The notes beneath the pieces were generated by a model. It saw nothing but the letters and a program-made list of their open reading frames with translations, did not search any database and was not told the DNA's origin. The translations under genes were made by a program, and so were the position numbers. Positions 1 through 8,850 of a stretch of 64,000 bases of DNA are shown here, piece after piece. The stretch covers positions 3,498,001-3,562,000 of the forward strand of contig NZ_JAUTAE010000001.1 in assembly GCF_030818415.1 (NCBI RefSeq), read 5' to 3'. This DNA is from Sphingomonas sp. SORGH_AS_0950. GTDB taxonomy: Bacteria > Pseudomonadota > Alphaproteobacteria > Sphingomonadales > Sphingomonadaceae. Numbering within the stretch: the stretch's first letter is position 1; every line of letters starts with the position of its first letter.

Positions 1-508
1 CGTTGAGCGTCCGGTTGATCTGCAACAGCGCCTCGGCCCGCCGCGCCTGGTGATAGAGCGCATAGGCCTGGCGATCGCGGTGATAGGTGGTCGACAGGGC
101 AATGGCCGACAGCTCGCGCCCGCGTGCCTCATAGGCGGCGCGCAGCTGGTCGACCAGCCGCTGCTGCCGGGAATCCTCGACCAGCATGTCCAGCCGGTCG
201 AGCTGCGCCGCCGCCAGCGACCATTCTTCCGAATAGATCTGCCCGATCTTGTTGTCGCCCGAGATGACGTACCGCCCCAGCGACGCCTCCGACCGGGCGA
301 TCGTGCCCTCCACGGTGCGGGCCAGAATCATCACGTCATAGCTGCGGCTTTGCAGGTCGAGCGCGCGGTCCCGCTCGCGATTGGCATGGCCCAGCGTGAC
401 GATGAGCAGGACCAGCGTCGCCGCGCCGGTCAGCGCCATGGCGATCAGCGCAAAGGTCCGCCACCGGCCGACCCTTCCCTGGTCCTCCTGTTCGATCACG
501 GTCGCCAC
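1..508 (-). CDS. CHASE3-type sensor protein, N-terminal fragment (runs off window)
   Basis: Reading leftward from a GTG at 508 (a second in-frame GTG lies at 499), the frame stays open to the window edge, giving about 169 residues. A single hydrophobic segment near residues 18-40 is followed by a helical stretch with the pattern LARTVEGTIARSEASLGRYV, typical of the extracytoplasmic CHASE3 sensor domain of histidine kinases and diguanylate cyclases. The output domain lies outside the window, so the class is not known. It follows spt by 48 bp on the same strand and may be the last gene of that transcript. No in-frame start exists upstream of 508. Confidence 0.7.
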   Translation of the reverse strand, partial: MATVIEQEDQGRVGRWRTFALIAMALTGAATLVLLIVTLGHANRERDRALDLQSRSYDVMILARTVEGTIARSEASLGRYVISGDNKIGQIYSEEWSLAAAQLDRLDMLVEDSRQQRLVDQLRAAYEARGRELSAIALSTTYHRDRQAYALYHQARRAEALLQINRTLN

Positions 509-556
509 GCTATCGCAAGCATGGGATATTGCAAAGCCGCCAGGGGCATAGGCCGA

Positions 557-1819
557 TCAGGCGAGAACGCCGACCGCCTGCCCCGCCGCCCGGAACATGC
601 CCAGCACCGTCTCGATCTGTTCGGGCGTATGCTCGGCGCAGATCGAGCAGCGCAGCAGGAAGGTCCCCGCCGGGGTCGCGGGCGGGCGCGCCATGTTGAC
701 GTAGAGACCGCCGTCGAGCAGCGCCTGCCACATGATGACCGCCTGTTCCTGATCGTCCAGGATCACCGCGACGATCGCGCTGTCGCAGTTTTCGGTGCCG
801 AGGCGGAAGCCCATGGCCTTCAGCCCGCCATGCAGCGCGCGCGCGTTCGACCACAGCCGCTCGCGCTTTTCGTGCGCGGTCATCAGCTTGCGGATCGAGG
901 TCGTCGCGGTCGCCACCACCGAGGGGGGCAGCGAGGCGGTGAAGATATAGGGGCGGCAGGCCAGGCGCACCGCCTCGAACTTCGGATGGTTGGACACGAC
1001 GAAGCCGCCGACCGTGCCGACCGATTTGGAGAAGGTGCCGACGACGAAATCGACCTGGCCTTCCAGTCCCTGCGCCTCGTAAACGCCGCGCCCGTTGGGG
1101 CCGAAAAAGCCCATCGAATGCGCCTCGTCGACCAGCACCATGCACCCGTGCTTCTTGGCGACCGCGACCATTTCCTTCAGTGGGGCGATGTCGCCCAGCA
1201 TCGAATAGACGCCCTCCAGCACGACCAGCTTCGCGGGCTCCTTGGGCAGTCGGCCGAGCCGCTTGTCGAGATCCTCGACCGAATTGTGGCGGAAGCGGAC
1301 GATCTCGGCATTGCCCTGCTGGCAGCCGTCATAGATCGAGGCATGGCTGTCGGCGTCGAGGATGACATATTCCCCCTTGCCCGCCAGCGTCGAGATGATG
1401 CCGAGGTTCGCCATATAGCCGGTCGAGAAGACGATCGCGCCGGTCGTGCCGTAGAAATCGCGCAGCGCCTGTTCGACTTCCATATGGTCGTGGAAGGTGC
1501 CGTTGAGCATCCGGCTGCCGTTCGTTCCCGAGCCGAACTGATCGAGCGCCGTCTTGCCCGCCGCGATCACGTCCGCGTCGAAGGTCATGCCCATATAATT
1601 ATAGGTGCCGAGCAGGATCGTGTCCTTGCCCCGGATCACGGCCTCGGTGGGCGACTTCACCTGTTCCATCACGATCGCGAAGGGATCGGTGACGCCCGAG
1701 TCGAGCAGCTTCTGCCGCTCGGCGATCAGGCCGTCGAACTTGGACAGCAGGTCATGCTCGGGGGCGACCGTCTCGGGGTCGGCGGGCAGGGCGTGGGGCT
1801 GGGCAGCGGCTTCGGTCAT
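557..1819 (-). CDS. spt: Serine palmitoyltransferase
   Basis: A 420-residue PLP enzyme of the alpha-oxoamine synthase family. It condenses L-serine with palmitoyl-CoA or acyl-ACP to 3-ketosphinganine, the first step of sphingolipid synthesis, and is expected in the cytoplasm. Visible residues are the PLP-stacking H159 (DADSHAS), D231 and H234 (VDEAHSMGFFG), and the Schiff-base K265 (GTFSKSVGTVGG). These numbers and the total length are those known for the soluble Sphingomonas enzyme. It lies 22 bp downstream of an acyl carrier protein gene, which supports spt over the related KBL and ALAS enzymes. No clear Shine-Dalgarno is visible before the ATG. Confidence 0.95.
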   Translation of the reverse strand: MTEAAAQPHALPADPETVAPEHDLLSKFDGLIAERQKLLDSGVTDPFAIVMEQVKSPTEAVIRGKDTILLGTYNYMGMTFDADVIAAGKTALDQFGSGTNGSRMLNGTFHDHMEVEQALRDFYGTTGAIVFSTGYMANLGIISTLAGKGEYVILDADSHASIYDGCQQGNAEIVRFRHNSVEDLDKRLGRLPKEPAKLVVLEGVYSMLGDIAPLKEMVAVAKKHGCMVLVDEAHSMGFFGPNGRGVYEAQGLEGQVDFVVGTFSKSVGTVGGFVVSNHPKFEAVRLACRPYIFTASLPPSVVATATTSIRKLMTAHEKRERLWSNARALHGGLKAMGFRLGTENCDSAIVAVILDDQEQAVIMWQALLDGGLYVNMARPPATPAGTFLLRCSICAEHTPEQIETVLGMFRAAGQAVGVLA

Positions 1820-1841
1820 GTCGGTGTCCGTTTGGAGGCGA

Positions 1842-2087
1842 TCAGGCTTGCTTCAGCTTTTCGACCGCGTCGACCAGCTGGCCGACATTCTCGATCTCGG
1901 CCTGCATGTTCATCGTGATGATGATGTCGAATTCGTCCTCGATCGCGGCGACGAAATCCATCACGGTCAGGCTGTCCCACTCCAGGTCGCCCTGGAAGGT
2001 CGTCGCCTCGGTCAGTTCGACACCCTTTTTGTTGAAGGGCGCGATCTGGGCCGCGACGGTGTCGAAAATGGCTTGGCGGTCGCTCAT
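1842..2087 (-). CDS. Acyl carrier protein of the sphingolipid cassette
   Basis: An 81-residue acyl carrier protein. The phosphopantetheine attachment serine is S39 in the motif LEWDSLTVMDF, where the usual DSL triad is intact. I chose the ATG at 2087 because AAGG lies about six bases upstream; an upstream in-frame start at 2120 lacks support. It lies between spt and a ceramide reductase-like gene on one strand, so it probably carries the acyl chain used by Spt or the later N-acylation step, as in the Caulobacter sphingolipid locus. That assignment rests on context; the fold itself is clear. Confidence 0.9.
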   Translation of the reverse strand: MSDRQAIFDTVAAQIAPFNKKGVELTEATTFQGDLEWDSLTVMDFVAAIEDEFDIIITMNMQAEIENVGQLVDAVEKLKQA

Positions 2088-2154
2088 GATGATCCTTTCG
2101 AGGGGGCCAGTGGCACCCAAATGCGGCGGCTTTTCGACCGCGTGATGGCGTTCG

Positions 2155-3051
2155 CTATAGCAAGCCGTTGGCGCGATACCACCGTGCCGTATCCGCCAGC
2201 CCCTTGGAAAGCGCGATGGCCGGTTCCCAAAGCGCGGGGTCGGGGCGGCGCGCGGGGTCGGCGGTCCAGTCGGGATGGCAGAGATAGCCGACCCGGTCGG
2301 GGGTCAGCTTGGCGCCATTCCCGCGCAGCTTGCGGTCGATCTTCGCGCCCAGGCTCAGCAGCGCCTTGGGCAGGTGGAAGGTCATCACGCGCTGCCCCAC
2401 CGCCGCCCCGATCGCGGCGGCCAGGTCGGCATGGGTCAGGACCTGCCCGTCATCCACCTCCAGCACCGCGCGCGGGCCGTCGGTGGCGACCAAAGTGGTC
2501 AACAGCCGCGCGAAATCCTCGACCGCGACCAGCGATAGCTTGCCCGGCGGCGGCATCAGCGCGAGGCCCAGCCTGGCGGCGCGGAACATGTCGCGCATCT
2601 CCATATCGCCGGGGCCATAGATGCCGCTCGGCCGGACGATCGTCCAGTCGAGGCCGCTCTCCGTCACCACATCCTCGGCCTGACGCTTGGACCAGCCATA
2701 GACGGACAGGTCCGGCTCGCGAGCCGACAGCGAGGAGACATGGACGAAGCGCCGGATGCCCGCGGCCTTCGCCGCCTCGACCATGGCGCGGGTGCCGTCG
2801 ATATTGCCCGCGACGAACCCTTCGCGGTCGGGCGCGTTCACCACGCCCGCGATATGCAGCACCGCGTCGGCGCCCTCGACCAGCGTGGCGAGGCTATCGG
2901 GCTTGTCGAGCGCGCCTGCGATCCAGGTGATCCCGGCGCGCGACGGTTGGGCGCGGCGGGTGAGGGCGCGCAGGGCAAGCCCCGAACCGGCGGCACGGTC
3001 GACCACCGCGCGACCGACGAATCCGGTCGCTCCCGTGACGGCGACGATCAT
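2155..3051 (-). CDS. cerR: NAD(P)-dependent epimerase/reductase, ceramide reductase-like
   Basis: A 298-residue extended short-chain dehydrogenase with the nucleotide-binding motif TGATGFVG at residues 6-13 and a YxxxK active site at Y118/K122 (SVYGWSK). In Caulobacter an enzyme of this family beside spt and its acyl carrier protein, CerR, reduces the keto group left after N-acylation of 3-ketosphinganine. The same neighbour order here supports that role, but the symbol is inferred from synteny. The start codon overlaps the proB stop by 4 bp, so the two genes are probably translationally coupled. A generic epimerase of unknown substrate is the alternative. Confidence 0.7.
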   Translation of the reverse strand: MIVAVTGATGFVGRAVVDRAAGSGLALRALTRRAQPSRAGITWIAGALDKPDSLATLVEGADAVLHIAGVVNAPDREGFVAGNIDGTRAMVEAAKAAGIRRFVHVSSLSAREPDLSVYGWSKRQAEDVVTESGLDWTIVRPSGIYGPGDMEMRDMFRAARLGLALMPPPGKLSLVAVEDFARLLTTLVATDGPRAVLEVDDGQVLTHADLAAAIGAAVGQRVMTFHLPKALLSLGAKIDRKLRGNGAKLTPDRVGYLCHPDWTADPARRPDPALWEPAIALSKGLADTARWYRANGLL

Positions 3052-4148
3052 AGCAGGGCCAGATGGTTGCGATGGATCAGCGCGGCGCGCGGGGCATGGC
3101 CCAATATCCGCGCCTGCTGGTCCGACCGCGTGCCGATCAGCGCGCGCGCCTCGGTCGAATCATATTCGCTGAGGCCCCGCGCGATGGTGCCGCCCGGCCC
3201 CTCGACGGTCACGAGATCGCCGCGCGCGAAATGACCCTGCACCCCGGTCGCGCCCGCCGCGAGCAGGCTGCCGCCCTCGGCCAGTGCCCTGGCCGCACCC
3301 GCATCGACGATGATGGCGCCGCGCGCGGTCAGCCCGCCCGCCAGCCATGCCTTGCGCGCGGGTGCGCTCTTTTCGGCGATGAAGATGGTGTGGCGCGCAG
3401 GGGTCGACAGCGGATGCTCGATCCGCCCCGACGCGATGGCAAGGTGGGCGCCCGCGCTGACCGCGATGCGCGCCGCGGCGATCTTGGACACCATGCCGCC
3501 CGAGCCCATGCCCGAGGCGGAGCCGCCATCGGCCATGCCGCTGACCGCGTCGATCCGATCGACCCGTTCGATATGGCGCGCGGCGGGGTTGGTGTGCGGG
3601 TTGCTGTCGTACAGCCCATCCACGTCGGAGAGCAGCAACACCCCGTTGGCGCCCGCCGCCTGACCCACCCGCGCGGCGAGCCGGTCATTGTCGCCGAACC
3701 GGATTTCCTCGGTCGCGACGCTGTCATTCTCGTTGATGACCGGCACCACGCCCAGCCCGAGCAACCGCCCCAGCGTCGCGGCCGCGTTCAGATAGCGGCG
3801 GCGATCCTCCAGATCGTCCAGCGTCACCAGCATCTGGGCGGCGGTCAGCCCTTGCGCCTGGAGCAACTCGGCCCAGGCCTGGCTGAGCGCGATCTGCCCG
3901 GTCGCGGCGGCGGCCTGTGCGTCTTCCAGGCTCGCGCGGCCGCCCTTGGGCAGGCCGAGTCGCCGCGCACCCAGCGCGATCGCGCCCGAGGAGACGATCG
4001 CGATCTGCTGGCCTGCACGGACGCGCGCGGCGATGTCGGCGACCAGCCCGGTCAGCCAGTCGCGACGGACTTCGCCTTCCGGGGTGACGAGGAGGGCGGA
4101 GCCGACCTTGACGATCAGCCGCTGGCAGGTGGTGGGGGGGAAGATCAT
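3048..4148 (-). CDS. proB: Glutamate 5-kinase
   Basis: A 366-residue enzyme that phosphorylates glutamate with ATP in the first step of proline synthesis, in the cytoplasm. The N-terminal amino-acid kinase domain shows VKVGSALL near residue 13, IVSSGAIALGARRLG near 51 and the substrate loop VINENDSVATEEIRFGDND near 137-155. The GMGSGGMVSKI segment near 215 is typical of the family. The last 90 residues form a PUA domain (GHFARGDLVTVEGPGG). Full length matches the family. It overlaps the reductase gene by 4 bp, an unusual link between proline synthesis and a sphingolipid cassette that is probably only operon packing. Confidence 0.95.
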   Translation of the reverse strand: MIFPPTTCQRLIVKVGSALLVTPEGEVRRDWLTGLVADIAARVRAGQQIAIVSSGAIALGARRLGLPKGGRASLEDAQAAAATGQIALSQAWAELLQAQGLTAAQMLVTLDDLEDRRRYLNAAATLGRLLGLGVVPVINENDSVATEEIRFGDNDRLAARVGQAAGANGVLLLSDVDGLYDSNPHTNPAARHIERVDRIDAVSGMADGGSASGMGSGGMVSKIAAARIAVSAGAHLAIASGRIEHPLSTPARHTIFIAEKSAPARKAWLAGGLTARGAIIVDAGAARALAEGGSLLAAGATGVQGHFARGDLVTVEGPGGTIARGLSEYDSTEARALIGTRSDQQARILGHAPRAALIHRNHLALL

Positions 4149-4205
4149 TGAGAAATGGTCATAGGATAGGAATGTCGTGAGCGCTGGTCTCTGCGAGGCA
4201 CGTTT

Positions 4206-4306
4206 CCCTCCCCCAACCCCTCCCGCCTGCGGGAGGGGAGAGGTTGTGGGGCAAGCGTTCGACCTTGGCTCTCCCCTCCCGCAAGCGGGAGGGGATGGGG
4301 GAGGGC
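4206..4306. repeat. Pair of inverted REP-like hairpins
   Basis: Two near-identical hairpins lie between proB and obgE. Each has a perfect 10-bp stem, CCCCTCCCGC against GCGGGAGGGG, with a 2-nt loop (4217-4238 with loop CT, 4273-4294 with loop AA). The flanks of the first copy match the reverse complement of the flanks of the second, so the copies are inverted relative to each other, like the paired units of a BIME. GC-rich intergenic hairpins of this style are common in sphingomonads. They may serve as terminators or mRNA stabilisers, but neither has a T-run. Confidence 0.8.
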
Positions 4307-4338
4307 AGGGTGTCTCACCGAGCCAGCCGCCCGCACCG

Positions 4339-5388
4339 TCAGGCCAGCGGCGACCACGTGATCTCGTCCTCGCCTTCGTCGCCCTCCGGCACCGAATCCG
4401 GCCCCGGCCCGATCGCCTCGAGCAGCTTGTCGAGCACCCAGTCGACGCCGATCCCGGCCGCGCCCGACAAGGGGATCACGTCCGCGCCGCTCGCCTCGGC
4501 CAGTTCGGCCGACAGCGCCTCGATCAGCTCGTCGTCCAGCGTGTCGATCTTGTTGAGCGCGATGATGTGCGGCTTTTCCGCAAGTCCGCCGCCATAGGCT
4601 TCCAGCTCGTCGCGCACGATGCGGTAGCTTTGCGCGACATCCGCGTCATTGGCGTCGACCAGATGCAGCAGCACGCGGCACCGCTCGATATGGCCCAGGA
4701 AGCGGTCGCCGATCCCGGCGCCGTCCGCCGCGCCTTCGATCAGGCCGGGAATATCGGCGACGACGAACTCGCGCTGGTGATGCCGTACCACGCCCAGCTG
4801 CGGCCGGGTGGTGGTGAAGGCATAGGCGCCGACCTTGGCCTGCGCGTTCGTCACCGCGTTGATGAAGGTCGACTTGCCCGCATTGGGCATGCCCACCAGA
4901 CCCGCATCGGCCAGCAGCTTCAGCCGCAGCCAGACCCACGCCTCCTCGGACGGCCAGCCGGTGCCGTGCTGGCGCGGCGCGCGGTTGGTCGAGGTCTTGT
5001 AGCTGGCATTGCCGCGTCCGCCGTCGCCGCCGCGCAGGAACACCTCGCGCTGGCCGACCTTGGTGAAGTCGAGGAGCACCTCGTCCTTGTCCTCGGACAG
5101 GACCTGGGTGCCGACCGGCACCTTGATGACCAGATCGTCGCCGCCGCCGCCGGTGCGGTTCGACCCCGACCCGCCATGGCCGCGCGGCGCGCGGAAATGC
5201 TGGGTATAGCGGAAGTCGATCAGCGTGTTCAGCCCGGCGACCGCCTCGAAGATGATGTCGCCGCCCTTGCCGCCATTGCCGCCATCGGGGCCGCCATATT
5301 CCATGAACTTCTCGCGCCGGAAGGAAACGGCGCCGGGGCCGCCCGCGCCGGAGCGGACGAAGATTTTGGCCTGATCGAGAAAATGCAT
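4339..5388 (-). CDS. obgE: Obg/CgtA GTPase
   Basis: A 349-residue ribosome-associated GTPase involved in 50S assembly and stress control. The glycine-rich Obg domain occupies about residues 1-158 ([42 protein letters not shown]). The G domain follows with G1 GMPNAGKST at 166-174, the DIPGLIEGA switch region and NKID near residue 285. The C-terminus is acidic. Obg is often next to rplU-rpmA; here they are separated by Tad and GNAT genes on the same strand. The start is the ATG at 5388 (MHFLDQAK), the conserved N-terminus of the family. Confidence 0.96.
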   Translation of the reverse strand: MHFLDQAKIFVRSGAGGPGAVSFRREKFMEYGGPDGGNGGKGGDIIFEAVAGLNTLIDFRYTQHFRAPRGHGGSGSNRTGGGGDDLVIKVPVGTQVLSEDKDEVLLDFTKVGQREVFLRGGDGGRGNASYKTSTNRAPRQHGTGWPSEEAWVWLRLKLLADAGLVGMPNAGKSTFINAVTNAQAKVGAYAFTTTRPQLGVVRHHQREFVVADIPGLIEGAADGAGIGDRFLGHIERCRVLLHLVDANDADVAQSYRIVRDELEAYGGGLAEKPHIIALNKIDTLDDELIEALSAELAEASGADVIPLSGAAGIGVDWVLDKLLEAIGPGPDSVPEGDEGEDEITWSPLA

Positions 5389-5449
5389 GGCTGCGCTCTT
5401 AGTCCGGGCCGCGCCAAGAGGCCAGCCCGCCCGTCATCCTGCCCGCCAT

Positions 5450-7069
5450 TCACGCCACCAGCACGGCGCCGCCGCACCGCACGCCGTTGATCGTCACATC
5501 GGCCTGGCCGACATGCAGGCCCATCAGGTCGCTCAGATTGCCGATCAGCAGGTCCAGCGTCGGGGCGACCGGCAACAGCGCCGCGCCGACCGCGCCCGTC
5601 AGTCCGCCCAGCCCGATCGGGATGCCCAGCGGCACCAGTTGCAGGTCGACCTGCCGGATCAGCGACTGGGCGATGCCGCGCACCGCCGAATTGGCGGTGA
5701 CCGTCCTGGTCGTCGCATTGGCGATATCGGTCTGGTCGAAACGGATCTGCTGCCATGCGGTGTCGCTCGCCAGGTCGATCCGCGCATGGCCCATGACCTT
5801 GGCGAGCGGAATCTGGAGCAGCGTCGCCGCGCCGGTGATTGGCGCGCGGTTCATGTCGTCGAACAGCGTGCGGTCGACCTGCGCGACCGCCAGCGTGCCG
5901 GGCGAGGGGAGGCTGTCGACCGTCACCGCCGGGGTCGTGCCCGTGCAGCGCACCGCGTTCAGCCGCGCCTGGGCCGAGGCGGTCTCGACGAACAGCGGCA
6001 ACTGGATATTGGCGAGAAACGGCACCCCGATCTGGGTGTCGACCAGCAACCGCTGCTGCGCGGTGCGGACGGTCGTCGACCCGTCGCGCGTCACCGCCAG
6101 CCAGGGCGAGGCGGCGGGCCGCTCGCCGATCGCCAGCAGCACCCTGGTCGACACCAGTCCGGGCACCGACGCGCCCAGGTCCAGCGCCACCTGCCGCCGT
6201 CCATTGGCGATGGCCAGCGATTCGCGCAGCATCGAATAGGCATCGACCCCGATCAGGTCGCGCGTCGTCGCCGATGTCGCATCGCCCAGCGGCCCCAGGT
6301 CGATCAGCCGGGTCAGCGGCACTGGCGATCCCGGCACCCGCAAGGCCAGGCGGCGCAGCAGCGTGGCCGTGCCCGCCTGGCCCGTCGTGTCGGCCATGGC
6401 GTTCAACAAGGTGGGCAGGGTGACGTCGGCGGCCAGTATCTCGTTATAGCTGGCGCTGGTCAGGTTCAGCCGCGTGCCGAGCGCCTTGATCATGGGCAGC
6501 AGTTCGATTCGCGTATCGACCAGCGCCCGGTAATCGAGCAGCGACAGCGACAGGTTGCTGCCTGCCAGGCCGCTGAGCAGCGCGCCGGGCAGCCCGTCCT
6601 GGACCTGCGCCAGCCGGGTGCCCAGCGAGAAGGCGGCAAGATCGACTCGCCGCGCCACCGCGCTGGCCGCGACGGGGCGCTCGGCATCGCCGGTCAGCAC
6701 CCGCCCGAAGAACAGCCGCACCGGCTGGCGCAGCACCACCCGGATCGCCCCGCCATCCGCGCCCGTCGCGAAGCGGTTTTCCGGCGCGATCGAGCGGTCG
6801 GCGCGATAGGTGCCGATCGCCAGCGTGCTCGACACATGGACCAGGCCGTTCGCCGCGAGCAGGCGCTGCACCGCCTCGGCCCGCCGCTCGGGGCTGGAGG
6901 CAACGGCGGCGAGCGCGGCCTGGTCCGCCACCCCCTGCAATTTGCGCTGCGACAGGGTGAGCATGCCGATATCGACGCCCAGCGCCGCACAGCCGATCAG
7001 CGCCATGGCGGAAATCGCGGTCAGGATACTGACGCCGCCCCGCCGGTCGTCGCGGAGCCGTGCCCTCAC
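5450..7069 (-). CDS. TadG-like pilus assembly protein
   Basis: A 539-residue membrane-anchored protein. The N-terminus (RDDRRGGVSILTAISAMALIGCAALGVDIG, given in parts: DDRRGG, then a hydrophobic segment at about 13-33) is the TadE/TadG class signal-anchor, followed by QRKLQGVADQAALAAV, a pattern usual in TadG. The remainder is a large extracytoplasmic domain without catalytic motifs that I recognise. It starts at a GTG that overlaps the tadE-like stop by 4 bp. The full Tad machinery (ATPase, prepilin peptidase) is not in the window, so these are orphan minor pseudopilin-type genes or the end of a dispersed Tad locus. Confidence 0.75.
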   Translation of the reverse strand: MRARLRDDRRGGVSILTAISAMALIGCAALGVDIGMLTLSQRKLQGVADQAALAAVASSPERRAEAVQRLLAANGLVHVSSTLAIGTYRADRSIAPENRFATGADGGAIRVVLRQPVRLFFGRVLTGDAERPVAASAVARRVDLAAFSLGTRLAQVQDGLPGALLSGLAGSNLSLSLLDYRALVDTRIELLPMIKALGTRLNLTSASYNEILAADVTLPTLLNAMADTTGQAGTATLLRRLALRVPGSPVPLTRLIDLGPLGDATSATTRDLIGVDAYSMLRESLAIANGRRQVALDLGASVPGLVSTRVLLAIGERPAASPWLAVTRDGSTTVRTAQQRLLVDTQIGVPFLANIQLPLFVETASAQARLNAVRCTGTTPAVTVDSLPSPGTLAVAQVDRTLFDDMNRAPITGAATLLQIPLAKVMGHARIDLASDTAWQQIRFDQTDIANATTRTVTANSAVRGIAQSLIRQVDLQLVPLGIPIGLGGLTGAVGAALLPVAPTLDLLIGNLSDLMGLHVGQADVTINGVRCGGAVLVA

Positions 7070-7533
7070 AGGCCGCCGATCATCGCCACGCCCCGGGCCG
7101 ACAGCATGCGTCCCGGCGTCGGCACGAAGGGTAGGTTCAGCAGAGGATCGTCATGCGCATCATAGCGGATCGAGACGGTCAGGATATTATTCTGTTCGAC
7201 CGCGATGATCTCGCCCCGTTCGGGCCGAAGCGTGCCCGCCGCGCCGAGCAGCCGCCGGGCGGTATCGACCGCGATCGTCCGGCGCTCGCCCGCATCGATC
7301 CCGGCCAGCGCGGCGCGGGCGGCGTCGTTGGCGGCCTGCTGCACCATATGCGCGGTCAGGAAATAGTCGGCGAAGCTGACGATCCCCATCAACAGCCCCA
7401 GCAGGATGGGCAGCACCAGCGCCAGTTCCACCACCGCCACGCCCCGACGATCGCGCCCGAGCGAAGAGGTCGGGAGAGAGAGCCTAAATCGGAGCGCCCA
7501 GGGTGAGGGCTGCGAACGGGCAATATGGACCAT
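7066..7533 (-). CDS. TadE-like pilus protein
   Basis: A 155-residue protein with a basic N-terminus (RDRRG at about 28-32) followed by GVAVVELALVLPILLGLLMG, the TadE-type hydrophobic segment with the conserved glutamate in VVELALV. The ensuing AANDAARAALAG pattern and short extracytoplasmic domain are also typical. AGGGGA lies five bases before the ATG at 7533. It overlaps the tadG-like gene by 4 bp and is the first gene of that pair. Its role would be pilus assembly or pseudopilin function at the inner membrane. Confidence 0.8.
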   Translation of the reverse strand: MVHIARSQPSPWALRFRLSLPTSSLGRDRRGVAVVELALVLPILLGLLMGIVSFADYFLTAHMVQQAANDAARAALAGIDAGERRTIAVDTARRLLGAAGTLRPERGEIIAVEQNNILTVSIRYDAHDDPLLNLPFVPTPGRMLSARGVAMIGGL

Positions 7534-7809
7534 CGATTTCCCCTGACGGCTGATGGATATAGCACATCAGGGGCGTTGATCCTTATCAATCGCCTAAATC
7601 TATCCCACTGACCCCGTGAATTTTTGGGCATGCTCGCAGAAGCGACCATATCGGGCAGGAATCGCGTCGTTGCGCGCGGATAACGTGTTCAAAGCGAGAA
7701 TGGTTAACGCGCGCGGCCTCTCGCATGGAGGACATGGCCCATCCCCCGAGTCGGGGTGATTCGGACGGTGCCCGGCTTCGCCTCTCCGGTGTGGGAAAGG
7801 CGAAGAGGT
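7534..7809. other. Intergenic region with a hairpin after the GNAT gene
   Basis: No gene is visible. An inverted repeat, CTTCGCCT at 7776-7783 against AGGCGAAG at 7798-7805, lies just beyond the stop of the minus-strand GNAT gene and could end its transcript, although it has no T-run. The rest should contain the tadE promoter, but no convincing -35/-10 pair stands out. Confidence 0.4.
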
Positions 7810-8358
7810 TCAGGCGGCGAGGGGCATGGACGCCCGTCGGTCGTCATCCAGGTCGAGCGCGTAGTGGATGCTGGGCGACAGCGTCGCGCGCGCGGCGGAG
7901 GCGCGGGCCATGCGCTGTCCGCTCGGGCGGAAGCCCAGCTTCGTCAGCACCTGCCCCGAGGCGGGGTTGTCGGCGAAGTGCCAGGCGCCCAGCCGCCGGA
8001 TCGGCAGGGCATGGCGCGCCATGTCGACGACCGCGCGGCCCGCCTCGGTCGCATAGCCGCGCCCCCAGGCCGCCGGGGTCAGCCAATAGCCGAGTTCATG
8101 CCCGGTATCCCCCGTGATGATCGCGATGCCGCCGATCAGCTCGGGCGCGCCGCCGCGATCCAGCGCGGTGATCAGGAAGCGCGGCTCGGTCGCGTCGCAG
8201 GGCAAGGCCAGCCAGCGCTCGGCATCGGCCTGCGTATAGGGGTAGGGAACACGCGCCGCCATCCGGGCGACGGCTTCATGGCCGATCGCCCGGGTCAGGG
8301 CACCGGCATCCTCCGGCCAGGCTGGCCGTAACAACAATCTTGGGGTCCGCGCGAACAT
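7810..8358 (-). CDS. GNAT family N-acetyltransferase (RimJ/RimL-like)
   Basis: A 182-residue acetyltransferase. The start RTPRLLLRPAWPEDAGAL is the usual RimJ/L N-terminus, and the acetyl-CoA binding region reads ELGYWLTPAAWGRGYATEA, with the GRGYATE form of the Q/RxxGxG/A loop, followed by the late NPASGQVLTKLGF motif. I chose the ATG at 8358 because GAGGAG lies 10 bases upstream and the motif begins there; a longer frame to 8523 runs through a transcription terminator and is unlikely. The substrate is unknown: ribosomal protein N-termini or small amines are typical for the family. Confidence 0.85.
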   Translation of the reverse strand: MFARTPRLLLRPAWPEDAGALTRAIGHEAVARMAARVPYPYTQADAERWLALPCDATEPRFLITALDRGGAPELIGGIAIITGDTGHELGYWLTPAAWGRGYATEAGRAVVDMARHALPIRRLGAWHFADNPASGQVLTKLGFRPSGQRMARASAARATLSPSIHYALDLDDDRRASMPLAA

Positions 8359-8446
8359 CACTCGACAACTCCTCGTCACGCCCGGCGCCTGTGGCACGCC
8401 CCGATGACGGGACGGAGACAGGCGCGGGGGCGGTGGAGGGAGCATG

Positions 8447-8483
8447 AAAAAAAGGGAGCCGGGGTGACCCGTCTCCCTTTTTT
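8447..8483 (-). terminator. Rho-independent terminator after rpmA
   Basis: A-run plus GGGAG at 8447-8458 pairs with CTCCC plus T-run at 8473-8483, around a 14-nt loop. Read on the minus strand it is a stem followed by seven Ts, 60 bp beyond the rpmA stop. Its A/T symmetry would let it work in both directions. Confidence 0.85.
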
Positions 8484-8541
8484 GCTGGTTCCTGCGCGGA
8501 ACCCGGGTCACCCTGGTGGGCAACCCGGCGCGGTTGCCCGA

Positions 8542-8808
8542 TTATTCGGCCGCTGCGGCCAGTTCGACCGAGCAGAATTTACGGCCCAGCTTGCCCTCGT
8601 GGAACGAGACGCGGCCATCGACGAGCGCGAATAGGGTATGGTCCTTGCCCATGCCCACGTTGCGACCCGGATAGAACTTGGTCCCGCGCTGACGCACGAG
8701 GATGTTGCCGGCGATGGCTTCCTGGCCGCCGAACTTCTTCACGCCAAGGCGACGGCCGGCCGAATCACGACCGTTACGCGACGAACCGCCTGCTTTCTTA
8801 TGTGCCAT
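8542..8808 (-). CDS. rpmA: 50S ribosomal protein L27
   Basis: An 88-residue ribosomal protein with the family N-terminus [16 protein letters not shown] and the [27 protein letters not shown] and [12 protein letters not shown] blocks. The N-terminal tail reaches the peptidyl-transferase centre. It is intact, lacks the cleavable N-terminal extension seen in Firmicutes, and lies 42 bp downstream of rplU in the usual order. A strong intrinsic terminator follows. Confidence 0.98.
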   Translation of the reverse strand: MAHKKAGGSSRNGRDSAGRRLGVKKFGGQEAIAGNILVRQRGTKFYPGRNVGMGKDHTLFALVDGRVSFHEGKLGRKFCSVELAAAAE

Positions 8809-8850
8809 TGCGAACTACTCCTGGATTTCGTTGGGTGGCGCGGCTGAGAT

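Noticed and set aside
50..1918. Long plus-strand open frame of about 620 codons
   Set aside because: It is antisense to the CHASE3 fragment, spt and acyl carrier protein genes, has no family motif, and arises from high-GC codon bias in the opposite strand.
8359..8523. 55-residue N-terminal extension of the GNAT protein
   Set aside because: It would span the rpmA terminator and is low-complexity (PPPPP); a good ribosome site supports the start at 8358.
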